A stretch of DNA of 64,000 bases from Nageia nagi (Eukaryota > Pinophyta): assembly GCA_050084985.1 (NCBI GenBank), contig JBITNC010000001.1, positions 215,884,001 through 215,948,000 on the forward strand. The letters are read 5' to 3'. Made by a program: the position numbers and the translations under genes. Under the pieces are notes generated by a model. It worked only from the letters and a program-made list of their open reading frames with translations, was not told where the DNA came from and made no database searches. Below, piece by piece: positions 11,757 through 21,425 of this stretch (position 1 is its first letter; each line of letters begins with the position of its first letter).

Positions 11757-12054
11757 AGTTTTCAGCCATCATAGAATTAGATATTAGATTGTGTGCTTTT
11801 GTATTTTGTAGCCATCTTAGCCTCATAGGCACATTTTGTATTGTGAACTTTGAAGTTTTAACATTTTGATGAATATAAACATATGCCCCTTCCTATTCGT
11901 TTTTTCTTATTCGTAATTGTGTATATTGTAAATTGTATAATGTTGATGTTGAGTAAGTAGGCTTCTAGAAGACACTAATAACAATAATAAGTAATATGCA
12001 ATTGAAAAAAACTTATGTTTTCAGTGAAAAAATACATATTTTTTTTATTTTTTC
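11757..12054 (+). other. 3' flank of transposase gene inside the hAT element
   Basis: AT-rich DNA downstream of the stop codon. GATGAATATAAAC near 11870 is a plausible polyadenylation signal region; no other feature is visible before the right subterminal array. Confidence 0.5.
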
Positions 12055-12148
12055 TTTTGCCGAGTTTTTGCCGAGTCTGGCCGATTTTTTTGCCGAGTCC
12101 CGAGTCTCGAGTCCGAGTGGGCCTCGGCGAGTCCGAGCCGAGTCCGAG
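12055..12148. repeat. Right subterminal CGAGT array of hAT element
   Basis: About eight CGAGT words in 94 bp, mostly GCCGAGT or CCGAGTC, in the same orientation. It is the counterpart of the left array but half as dense, an asymmetry often seen between the two ends of hAT elements. Confidence 0.8.
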
Positions 12149-12161
12149 ATTTACTACTATG

Positions 12162-12169
12162 ATCTCCAC
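12162..12169. repeat. Right target-site duplication of hAT element
   Basis: ATCTCCAC, identical to 8197-8204. Confidence 0.92.
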
Positions 12170-12803
12170 AATGAAGCCAAAGAATTCCTTTTTGAACTTG
12201 GATGCATCTTCTTTTCCCAGGACTCTTGACAACATCAAGATCATTAATTCCATGGAGGGATGAAAGTTGGAGCGAGGGGCGTTCCACTTTAGGCCATGAT
12301 GCTCATCAAGCATCCAATTCCTTATAGCAATGGCAGCCTTGTTAGTATCCTGATAGCAAGCGATTCTACTTCACTACATTCAAAATTTCCTTCTAAAGTC
12401 CATTGGAATGCCATTTTGATGGCATCGAGGCTGAAGTCCATAACGATGTTTCCTTTGACATCTCAGAGCACCCTCCCTCCTTTTGCCAATGGTGACTAAC
12501 TTCCATGCATAATTCTGGAAAAGGGGTTGTGAAAGGGACAAAGGCACAATTGGAGAATTCGGAGAAGAATACAATATCCTGCTTGAGATCATTGATTTGC
12601 ATTCTACGTATCCTCTCTCTCATTTGCATGGGGTCTACATTTTGCCAATCTATGTCTCCAATTGTAGCAAGTCCATTTTTGGAAAATTTGGCCCCTTGAG
12701 GAAGAGGGTTTTGTCTCTAACAAATGGTGATGATCCAATCTTGCCTTAATCGTTCGAGATCTCTTGCAAAGTCCTTGGCTGAACTGCTTTTGGAAGTGGT
12801 CAT
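12170..12803 (-). pseudogene. E1 unknown repeat gene, left copy, 5' part
   Basis: Minus-strand start of E1. The first ATG is at 12803-12801 and reads MTTSKSSSAKDFARDLERLR, equivalent to the start at 18237 of the other copy. An early stop follows (IITIC then TAG), after which the same frame continues with GDIDWQNVDPMQMRERIRRM. The region also matches QDIVFFSE, HHWQKEG and DEHHGLK of the other copy through small frameshifts. Reading passes into the hAT element at 12162. Function is unknown; no signal peptide, membrane segment or known motif is seen. Confidence 0.65.
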
Positions 12804-13023
12804 GATGCTCAACTTTGTGATGGGGTTCTTCAAGAGTGACACGTGGGTGTTCTAGTGATGAGACTGCCCAACGTTGGGTATCTTGTCTCCCAACTCCTTG
12901 CGCAAGCCCTAAGATGCAATGGAATGGATTCCAAACTCAAAAACTGACATTTTTCTACAATTCTAGCGTTAGGGTAAAAGAGAAGTGAAATTTGAATTTG
13001 AGAAAATGAGGTCCCCAAGCTTG

Positions 13024-13031
13024 TATTTATA
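13024..13031 (-). promoter_or_regulatory. TATA-like box upstream of E1 left copy
   Basis: TATAAATA on the minus strand, about 220 bp before the E1 ATG and followed by a CT-rich leader. Position and sequence suit a core promoter. The other E1 copy has lost this upstream region, so conservation cannot be checked. Confidence 0.45.
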
Positions 13032-13039
13032 GCTGAAAT

Positions 13040-14530
13040 TGGTCTCCAAGAAACCCTAGTCGGCTATGCATGAGGGAAAATTCATCCTGGTCGTCCAAAT
13101 GGCTGACCTTGGGATGTGTGCACGCTTGAAATTGCATGTCTAGATGTTGGAAATCGGACATGGGGGTTCTAGAGCACTTCCAGGCCTAGTGCATGCCTAT
13201 GCCAAATGTGATATTCCAAATGAACACTTGTGCCAAACGCACTTAACAAGACACAACTAGGATTTTCTCAAACCCTCAACTCCACACCCATAACACAACG
13301 TTGGCCCTCTAGAGCACAATCACACATCCAAGGCTGATGTCAGTCCTCATAGGGTTTCAATGACACCCAAGATCCAACGAATAATCATAATGACACATAT
13401 GCAATGCTACAACATCAACGGACCATATACACTAGAAACCCAACATAAACAAGGGCTAACCCCAATCACATGCACAAGTACACCAATCGCACAACACAAT
13501 GAGACAATAGACTTTATTGATGATCACCCAAATGTGCCCTAAGGCCAATACAATAATAGCTGAATACAATGTCACACAATCGGAACCATGCGACAGACTA
13601 ATCCCCTCAGAACTCAAATCCACTCTTGCAAAGGAGTCTCCTCAAATCCTGGTAAACCATTGAAGGTAGGGATTGGCCCTCGAATGCCACCGGATGGGTT
13701 AGATGCTCCACCTCACCGTAGATGTTCGGGATCCCTCAGCCCTAACACCCTCTAAACGTTTTGTCTAGGAAGATTCACTCAGCACCGCCAAGCTCAAGTA
13801 GTCACACAGATCAGAAGTAGCAATATGCAATATCAATAATTCGGCTAACTGCAAATGAGCTCCCATCAAGTATTTATAAGCTCCAGTCAAATAGTCCACC
13901 TCGAAATCACCATAAGACCTTCTATTCCAATGTTGGGCATTTGGAGGGCCCAGTGACTTAACACACCATCCCGAAGTGTCAATGCAGGAATATAAGCCAT
14001 AAGTGCCAACATGGAGTCCCAGTCACTCCTGAAATCCAACGTGGGGTTCCTAGAAGCCTAGTAAGCCAACGTGGAGGTGTGGGGCCCTTCCAAAGGTGAT
14101 CCAAGCATGAAGTCTGGTCTAGAATGCTATAGCTCATCGGGATTCCCACAACTCAGGATCTCCAACCTACTAAATATCAACATGACTCCTTAAGAGAGAG
14201 ACGTCCCATTAGGGGCTCACAGGTGGGGTCCACATGACCCAGTATGTCTCTTGTCTTAAGCTACAACATAAACATGACTACATACAAGGGATATCTCTAA
14301 GATATCTACTTGATAGATACAAATTGGCACTAAAGTACAAAAGGAATACCACACCGGCCTTAAGGATGCATGCTCTTCGTGCGTTGGTTTTTCCGGCTCC
14401 CCTACTCATTCGTCTTGACCCTGACGCTCATCCTGAGACCTGAACTTGCCTGATTTTTGCTCTTTCTGGTGCCCAACCTTGTCAAATTTGATCATTATGC
14501 CCAACTTGGACACCCCCAAGTCAAGCGCAT
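13040..14530. other. Noncoding interval upstream of E1 left copy
   Basis: No gene recognised. Composition is more balanced than in the AT-rich parts of the window, with many short clauses such as CCAACGTGG repeated loosely near 13990-14070. It may be the promoter side or flank of the E1 element. ORFs of 60-69 codons here have no protein-like features. Confidence 0.45.
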
Positions 14531-14534
14531 AATT

Positions 14535-15254
14535 CAAAAAGACAAGATTTTGTCTTTTTGATACATGCGCCCAACTCTCCAGCTCTCCCAATTTGAGCAC
14601 ATGCTCCAAAAAAACAAGATTTTGTCTTCCTAAGGCATGTGCTGGGTTGTAGATGCCCAGATTTGTTGTGTTTCGGTTTCTTGCTCTCCTGATTTTCATG
14701 ATTTGCTCATCCTAAAGGCTCTCTGGGTTTGGCGCATGGTTCAAAAAGTCAAGATCTTGTCTCTTGAAATCATGTGCCAACCCTTCTGGTCCTGTTGGAG
14801 CTGGTTTTGGGCTTCGAGGCTCCATGCCTTAGCTAAATTTCATTTTTTGAACAATCTGGATGCCTCTTTGGCTTGGGTGCATAACCCCAAAAGACAAGAT
14901 TTTGTCTTATTTAGGCATGCACCAGCCTCTTGGATGCTTTAAGTTCACTTTTTCATCCTCGAACTCATCCTGTGAGGCCTTCCAACTTGAGTGCATGGTT
15001 CAAAAAGACAAGATTTTGTCTTTTGAAATCATGCGCCAACCTTAGAGTGTCTTTAACTTGTCTTCTTCATGCTCCGTCTTGGTCCAGGCTGCTCCCTAAC
15101 CCTAGCACATGCTCCAAAAAGACAAGATTTTGTCTTTTGGGGGCATGCACTGGGCCTCAAAGTGGCCTAGTTTGCCTTTCTTAAGACTAGATTCTAGATT
15201 GGACGACTCCTGGGCTTGAGCGTACGTTCCAGAAAGACAAGATTTTGTCTTTTG
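14535..15254. repeat. Array of seven spaced hairpin motifs
   Basis: The near-palindrome AAAAGACAAGATTTTGTCTT (arms AAAAGACAA and TTGTCTTTT) occurs around 14536, 14607, 14741, 14888, 15001, 15114 and 15231. Each copy is followed closely by a GCATG-containing word such as GGCATGCACTGGG or ATCATGCGCCAAC and preceded by a TTGAGCRCATGSTTC-like word. Spacing is 72-147 bp, three times 113-117 bp, so this is a decayed tandem array in which the hairpin core is the best kept part. Open frames across it merely reflect the repeat. Confidence 0.8.
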
Positions 15255-15523
15255 GAGGTATGCGCTGGGCTTCAAAGTAGCCCAATTTGACCTAACTTGG
15301 CTTCCACTCAACTTGGATTTTCCTACCTTGTCTAAGGCCAACTTTTGATTTTCCAGACTTAGCCAGTTTTTGCATTTTCAGCTTTGGTTCAACATGACTA
15401 AGACTAGGCGGATGATAAGCCTTAGGCTTAGGAGGACTTGACATGGTGACTAGGTCTTAGGAAACCTCTTGAGTTGCATGAGACAAGCACATGACACTTC
15501 ATGGACACGAGTTGTTGAGGGGT

Positions 15524-15568
15524 CCCCAAAATCGCTGGATTTTGGGGCATGTTGTGTTAGTCACAACA
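15524..15568. repeat. Two back-to-back perfect inverted repeats
   Basis: CCCCAAAATC (15524-15533) and GATTTTGGGG (15538-15547) enclose 4 bases. Directly after come TGTTGTG (15550-15556) and CACAACA (15562-15568) around 5 bases. On the minus strand TGTTGTGACTAACACAACAT could be the start of an LTR, so this may mark the edge of an element that entered the neighbouring intron. Confidence 0.75.
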
Positions 15569-15589
15569 CATGCCACTTCCTTGCAGAGT

Positions 15590-15953
15590 TTGTGGCTGAA
15601 GACACTCCAAATGATCAAATTTCAAAAGTTTGAAAGAAAATGAATATTCAACAAATCCGAATTTCACTAGTATGCTTATATTACTGTAAGCACAATCACA
15701 GGGTAGCCCAGCCTTTATTTGAAGGCCATAAGTGTGCAAAGAATCCATTATCATGATGCCCTTTAAATACTATAGCCAGATTTTCCTCAGGACTTAAATG
15801 AACAGAATGTAGTTATTAGAATTACAGAATAAAATGCAGCTAAATACATAGTGTAATAAATACCTCATCAGTTCTTTTATTGCATTTCTTTATAAGTGTC
15901 CTATTTATAACCACTACCGTAACCTAGAATAGAAAACATTGTAGACTTCTTAC
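15590..15953 (-). other. Probable intron sequence after the host exon
   Basis: Follows the donor site of the exon at 15954-16186 on the minus strand. It is AT-rich and without coding signals; no following exon is found before the palindromes at about 15570, where the intron seems to be cut by inserted DNA. Confidence 0.4.
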
Positions 15954-16186
15954 AGGCTCTAGTGGCCTTGGAGGCTCCTGATGGCCAATTGTTGCTGTAC
16001 TTGACATGCCCCACACATATAAAAGCTCTTGTGTTGGCAGTCTTGTTGGATCCATATCTTTGGAAAGAGGACCAGGGCATTTAAGATTAACATCATTCCA
16101 ACCATAGCCAGTCCCACCACCGGATACGCCTTCCACAGGAGGAGGAGCCAGATATTCGGCATTGTTCTGACTGCTAGCTGGATAGG
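15954..16186 (-). pseudogene. Isolated exon of a DUF4091-like plant gene
   Basis: A 233-bp open stretch bounded by a good acceptor (TTGCTTACAG before 16186) and donor (CCT/GTAAGAAG after 15954). It encodes APPPVEGVSGGGTGYGWNDV, then DPTRLPTQELLYVWGMSSTA and HQEPPRPLEPV. From memory this resembles the N-terminal part of plant DUF4091 (glycoside-hydrolase-123-like) proteins, where DPTxLPTxxLxHVWxMPSTA and PRPLEP are conserved; the next residues expected there (NLLAARNERE) are absent from the window. No partner exon is visible on either side. It is therefore a gene fragment, or one exon of a gene whose introns have been stretched by insertions beyond the window. The two overlapping minus-strand ORFs to 16264 continue into the intron. 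Confidence 0.55.
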
Positions 16187-18160
16187 CTGTAAGCAATACA
16201 TATAAACAAGTAAGAATCCGAATAAGAAACACAATTTCCTGGACTGTAAATGTTTAAAGATCATGAAACTTGATAAATCATAAAAGTCAAGTTCAAGTGT
16301 TTTTGTACTAGAGAGATTCAGTGCTTTACTTCCTAGTAATATTTAGTAATTTTCATAACTAAATGCACCACTCGTGAACCTCCTCAAATAAGCATATATA
16401 TTTTAATACTCTTGTTGATAACGGCTGTGAACACAATTTCAATGAAGTGCCCTTTCAAAAATCCAGGAACATAGTTGCTTAAAGAAAAACATCATAATCA
16501 GCTAATGTAAGCAAAATTTAAAGCAATTTAACAGACAAGCAACAACAAGGAATGTTTATATTTTGGATTATAAGAAGACATGGATACTTGTTAAAAGACT
16601 TGGCATCATGTTGTTAGTCTTGACTTGGCTTCTGTTATAGGTATAGGTATATTTGAATCATTGGAACTTCTGTTGGTTCATTATAATCTTCAAACTGCTA
16701 ACACAGAGTGAGGTTATGTTGTAGGCCAACATGGTCAACGTAATTATTCTTTATGATATAATTTAAGATTGATCCTTGCAATAAGTGTTCTGTTTATGAA
16801 CAAAGCAAATGAATCCAAACAGGAAGAATACTATTACATGTCTTCTCGCCTTTTCAGTCCCATGTTTGATCAGGAAGATAAATATGTGTTCTGGAAGTAG
16901 TAAGTGAAGAGACATAGATGTTCTTATAGGCCAAGCATCACTAGCAACCTGAAATTTGGTGGCTAACATCCAAACAATTAAAGTGCCAACAATTTCTCAT
17001 TTCTAACAGCGCACTACCCACTATGAAATATAATTATAGCCCATCAGAGCTCTTAGCTACTACCCCTGACATGTCAATCCTCTCCTAGCATCTGGAGTAT
17101 CCTTCTCTTTACAATCAATATAAATGTCTCCATAAACTTACAATTAACTCAAATTAAATTCCTTCTTGTTTTCATTTCATCAGAAATCAAGAATGTAGCC
17201 TGTAAACAATACAATATTACTCCTTGAGTAAATAAAGTAGATGCCCACAGGTGTCTTATCCAAGTACCTTGTAATATATTACTAAGAAAGCACAAAACAT
17301 AATACCATAGTTTCACTCTCATCCAAATGACACATGTCCCTGTTATCCAACTACCTGATATATTGCTAAGAAAGCACAAATCCTAATACTAAAGTTTCAA
17401 TCTCATCCAAATTATATGTCTTCCCAACAAGTTAGATGCTTGTAAAGGGAGAGGCTTTTTTTTCAGTTCTAATTTCTGCTAAGTGTTTGAGCGGTCTGAA
17501 ATTTGATTTTACAGTTTCCATCAATAATGCACTTAATCAACCATTTTTTTCAATCCTAGTTATAATGTGGTCCAAGGAAAAACTTGTAGTAGGCATTTCC
17601 CTTTCGAATTTAAGGACATTTCTCAAAAACACTAATTTTTTAATGAAATATTGGTCAAAAAGTTTTCAACCCCTGTTTGAAAACTAAGGTCAAGCACAAT
17701 AAGATTAAAATTTTTGGTCTATCCAATACGTTGATGATAATAAACTAATTAGGATTTCATTAGTTCTTAAGAGAATCATTTAAGCTGAAAGGCAATCTCA
17801 TAATGCATCATACTGCTTATTGGGTGAATTTGTTTAAGTTCACAAGGTAAATGGAAGAAGATGCCTCTCACTGCTTATTCCAAGGTCTCCACTTACACTT
17901 TAAAAGAGTCCTTCAAGTTTGTGACCTGGTATGCTTCTTGCAACTTAGCAAAGAACTGTGCTTAAAAGATAGCAACAAGCTTGATAAGGTACACAAGATC
18001 TGAAAACCTTGATCAAGCATTCCAAGGCAAGCTAAGATTTAATGACCAGCCAGCATGCACTAAGGAGTCAACATATACCAGTTCATCACAAAGTTGAGGT
18101 GAAGGCCGACATAGAGGCCATGGTAAAGGAAGAGGCAAGTCAAACAATAGAACTTAGAGT
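16187..18160. other. Intron-like or intergenic DNA
   Basis: No convincing exon. A 68-codon minus-strand ORF (16969-16763) has a hydrophobic run but nothing recognisable. Apart from the two-copy repeat at 17255-17412 I see no structure. It may be the upstream intron of the DUF4091-like exon. Confidence 0.4.
17255..17412. repeat. Two-copy tandem repeat, unit about 86 bp
   Basis: TTATCCAAGTACC...ATTACTAAGAAAGCACAAA...TCTCATCCAAATGA recurs as TTATCCAACTACC...ATTGCTAAGAAAGCACAAA...TCTCATCCAAATTA, offset by about 86 bp, with scattered differences and small gaps. Confidence 0.8.
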
Positions 18161-18166
18161 TTGAAA

Positions 18167-18235
18167 GACCCTTGGAAGACCTCGTTGCAAAGCTTGAGCA
18201 TGACCCTTGGAAGACCTCGTTGCAAGCTTGAGCAT
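18167..18235. repeat. 35-bp tandem duplication just upstream of E1 right copy
   Basis: GACCCTTGGAAGACCTCG... at 18167-18201 is repeated at 18202-18235 with one base missing. It ends two bases before the E1 ATG. Similarity with the left E1 copy fades within the first unit, so this marks the 5' limit of the shared region. Confidence 0.85.
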
Positions 18236-18236
18236 C

Positions 18237-21200
18237 ATGACTACTTCCAAGAGCAATTAGGTTAAAGACTTTGCTACGGACCTCAAATGGCTGAGACAAG
18301 ATTGCATCATCACCATTTGCGAAAGACAAGAATCCCTTCCCCAAAGGGCTAGATTCTCGAGGAACGATCTTGCTACCATCGGAGACACAGATTGGCAAGA
18401 CGTTGACCCTATGCAAATGAGGGAGAAAATACGTGGGTTGCCAGTCAGTGACCTCAAACAAGACATTGTCTTCTTTTCCGGGCTCTCCCCCTATGCATTC
18501 GTTCCATTCATAGCTCCTTTTCTTGAATTGTGCATGGAGGTCGATCATCATTGGAAAAAGGGAGAGAGAATTCTTTGTGACATCAAAGGAAACATCATTA
18601 TGGACTTCATCCCCGATGCCATCAAAACGGCATTCCAATGGACTTCCGAGGGGAATTTCGAATACAGCGAAGCAAAGTCACTAGCATGCTACCAAGAGAC
18701 TCACAGGGCTGTCGTTGCACTAAAGAGTTAGATGTTGGATGAACATCATGGACTCAAGGGGAATGCTCTCATAAATGCCCCTTGTTCCAATTTCTACCCT
18801 TCAGTTGAGTTGATGCTCTTGATATTGTCTAGAATTCTCAAAAAAAAAGATGCTTCCAAATTAAGGAAAGAGTTCTTTAGCTTCATCATAGAGATTGCTA
18901 GAGGAAGGAGGATCAAGTGGAGCAAGGTGTTGAGTGACACAATTGCCGAACAATTATCATCCATGGGCACCACACGCAAATTCTACCTCAATTCATACTT
19001 GGTATACTAATGCTTCATGACAAGTATAGAGCCACAACTAAAAGGAAAGTAGCATGGATTGAGAAAGGGGCATACACAATTTGGAGATGCTACCCCAAAT
19101 GGAAGCTTGAAAGAAGATGGGATAGTTTCATCATGAAGAACGATGGATGGGAATATGCAACCTACAAGGGGCTCAAAGGAGAAATCACAATGGCTAGGAT
19201 CTCTAACTCAGCCCAAGATGCATTGAAGAAGCATGAGGACTTCTTCCTCCATCATCAACACTATTCCTATATCAGAATCCATGGGTTAGCTGTGCAACCA
19301 TATCAACTACCAAGGTTTGTGAGTAATAGAATGCTACTTATGAAGATGATGAGGCAGTTGACCTATTTCCACGAACAGATGTGGCAGAAGAAATCAGCTA
19401 CTTCAAACATACCGATTATAGTGGGTGAATATCAATGCAAGACTTTGGCAGACGTTGACACCATGAAGGAGGAGTTGGAGAGATTCAACTTCAAGAAAAT
19501 GTCTGTCGCCAATCATTATGACCCTAACCACAGCATTCACCAATTTTACATGAAGGAGAGGAAGAAAGCATATGAACATAACCCACTTAGAGAAGAACCT
19601 TTTTGGAATGTGAGCAATGACGCAGAAATGAGGAAGATTCGTGACAAAATGCACAAGGATGCCATGATCAACAATAGCTTGTTGAAGCCACTATTGACAA
19701 AAGATTGTCACAGTAGAAGGGAAGTAAACCACAAGAGTCCACCTCACAGTTGAATAACCAATCGGACAGTATGCATCAATGCATGGCAAGAATCCATTGG
19801 AACAAGAAGTACAACAAGTCCAAGACATCGTTGATGAGCATGACCTAAGAGAACTAGAATGTGTGGCCAGTGACAAGATGGTGAGGTGTGTCAAGAACAG
19901 AGAGAAGGATCCATCCCCACTATCCAAACCACCTAGAGGAGAGGCTACAGGTCCATCATCAGTTATTCCAAGATTTGGGTCTTCATCCTCTAGTCCCATG
20001 TATAGACCTGATGACAGTCAAGAGGAAGGAGAAGCAGGAGATTCAAAAGGTGAATAGGAAGTGAATGCGACACAACGTGACATCATCCCGAGTACACAGC
20101 AAGAAGACAGATCTTTAGAGATAGTGAAGGTAGTTCAAAATCCTGCTACTTCAGAAAAGGGTAACGGACCAACCTCAAAGACAGAACAGAGAAGAGCCCA
20201 ACCAAAGAGGACTTCACAACCTCGAACGACAGAGGCCTCCGAAGAACACAGTGAAGAAGAGGTGAGACCCCTGAAAAGGACCAAGAAAAGCACCACCACC
20301 CTTCAAGAAGCCATTGTTGAAACCCATCAACCGTCACGCACGGATGAATGAGGAGTTAACATGGAAGAGTGTCTGGATGTGTTTAACATGGATGCCAAGG
20401 AGGAGTTTGGAGTTAGAGAAGAAAATGATCAGATTGGAGAAAGCTCTACTCGTCCAAGTAAGAGCCAGACTTATGTACATTTGGCCAATAACGTGACCCA
20501 CATCAAGATTATAATCGCTGACAAGGACAATCCATAACGACCTGAAGATCTCAAGCATATAAACCAAATCATCAATACAGGTCCTATTGGTTTGGCTGGT
20601 CGGAAACATGCAATCATATCCAACACTGAGGCAATTACCAAAGAGGGGATGATGAAAGAGAAAGAAATAAAAATCCTCAAAAAGGAGTTGGCTACACGGA
20701 AAAGATTGACCAAAGAGTTAGAATCAGCTAAGGTACCCACGGAGGAGCTACGAAAGATAAAACCCCTCAAGAAGGAAATGATTGCAGTAAAACAAGAGGT
20801 GATCAAGGAGGTCTTGGTAGTGGGTCAACAGTTCGTTGGTGCATTACAGAGGATCACACTTGAGGAACAAAAGTTAAAAGACATTGAGGTGGAGAAGCAA
20901 GCCTTCTCAGAATTCTGGATTCCCAAAAAGCCAATGATAATAAAATTTGAGATGACACAAGACCAAAGGCTTGAAGATGTGAAGTTTTGCGAGGATTACT
21001 GGTTCTACTTAGGTGTTGTCAATCAGGTAGCTACTCGTTTCTAGGAGGTGCAGAAGGGAGTCGAAGCACTCAACGACAAGGCCAACACCAGCCTTGAATA
21101 GATAGATTTACAGGTCAAGTTCATAGATGATGATGCTACCATCAAAGATAAAGACCTAGTAGGGGTGAAAGTTAGACACTTCCTTCACAGCTTGATCATG

Positions 21201-21425
21201 ACCGATCACATCAACACCTATCAGACTAAAAGTCACCTAAGACACCTGTTGAAAGCTCATGCTTGGAAGAACGACATGCAGAGGATGATTGAAGAGGTTG
21301 GACATTGTGTTGTTGGGAACGCACCAAAGATATCAAAGATGCTGCATGGATTGGAACTTAGAACGAAATTCTTAGACGAGGATTTCAAGGGGCACGTTGA
21401 GGCTTTGGGCCCACATTCATCTTAG
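18237..21425 (+). pseudogene. E1 unknown repeat gene, right copy (about 1,060 codons)
   Basis: From ATG 18237 (MTTSKSN) to TAG 21423 the frame can be followed for 3189 bases. It is broken by in-frame stops at 18258, 18729, 20055, 20349, 20535, 21042 and 21099, a one-base loss near 19008 and a compensating shift between 19660 and 19780. Kept blocks include SDLKQDIVFFSGLSPYAFVP, WIEKGAYTIWRCYPKWKLER, GLAVQPYQLPRFVSNRMLLM, IIVGEYQCKTLADVDTMKEE, a charged Ser/Pro-rich middle, a Lys/Glu-rich probable coiled coil (20600-20830), and a C-terminal block ending TKFLDEDFKGHVEALG. I recognise no family. It is not RT, integrase, protease, gag zinc knuckle or a known transposase. The left copy on the other strand carries the same order of blocks, which shows the ancestral protein was one long chain. 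It could be an accessory protein of an LTR or DNA element, or a captured host gene. Confidence 0.7.

Larger units (their letters stand above)
8205..12161 (+). mobile_element. Complete hAT DNA transposon, apparently autonomous
   Basis: A 3957-bp element bounded by inverted repeats CATAGTAGCAAAACTCG (8205-8221) and, on the other strand from 12161 inward, CATAGTAGTAAATCTCG, matching at 15 of 17 positions. It is flanked by identical 8-bp duplications ATCTCCAC. Ends beginning with CA and 8-bp duplications are the hallmark of the hAT superfamily. Inside are CGAGT-rich subterminal repeat arrays at both ends, a noncoding leader with a probable intron, and a five-exon transposase gene that stays open through every predicted splice. 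It interrupts the E1 gene. The perfect duplications, well-matched ends and open gene make it much the youngest element in the window. Confidence 0.93.

Noticed and set aside
14406-15341. Several ORFs of 60-101 codons on both strands
   Set aside because: They arise from the hairpin repeat array; the repeated KDKILSF or QNLVFL residues are the translated repeat.
16763-16969. 68-codon minus-strand ORF near the host exon
   Set aside because: Considered as an upstream exon, but it lacks matching splice sites in the right phase and any recognised residues.
18060-18638. 192-codon minus-strand ORF
   Set aside because: Lies antisense to the start of E1, whose plus-strand frame is supported by a second copy.
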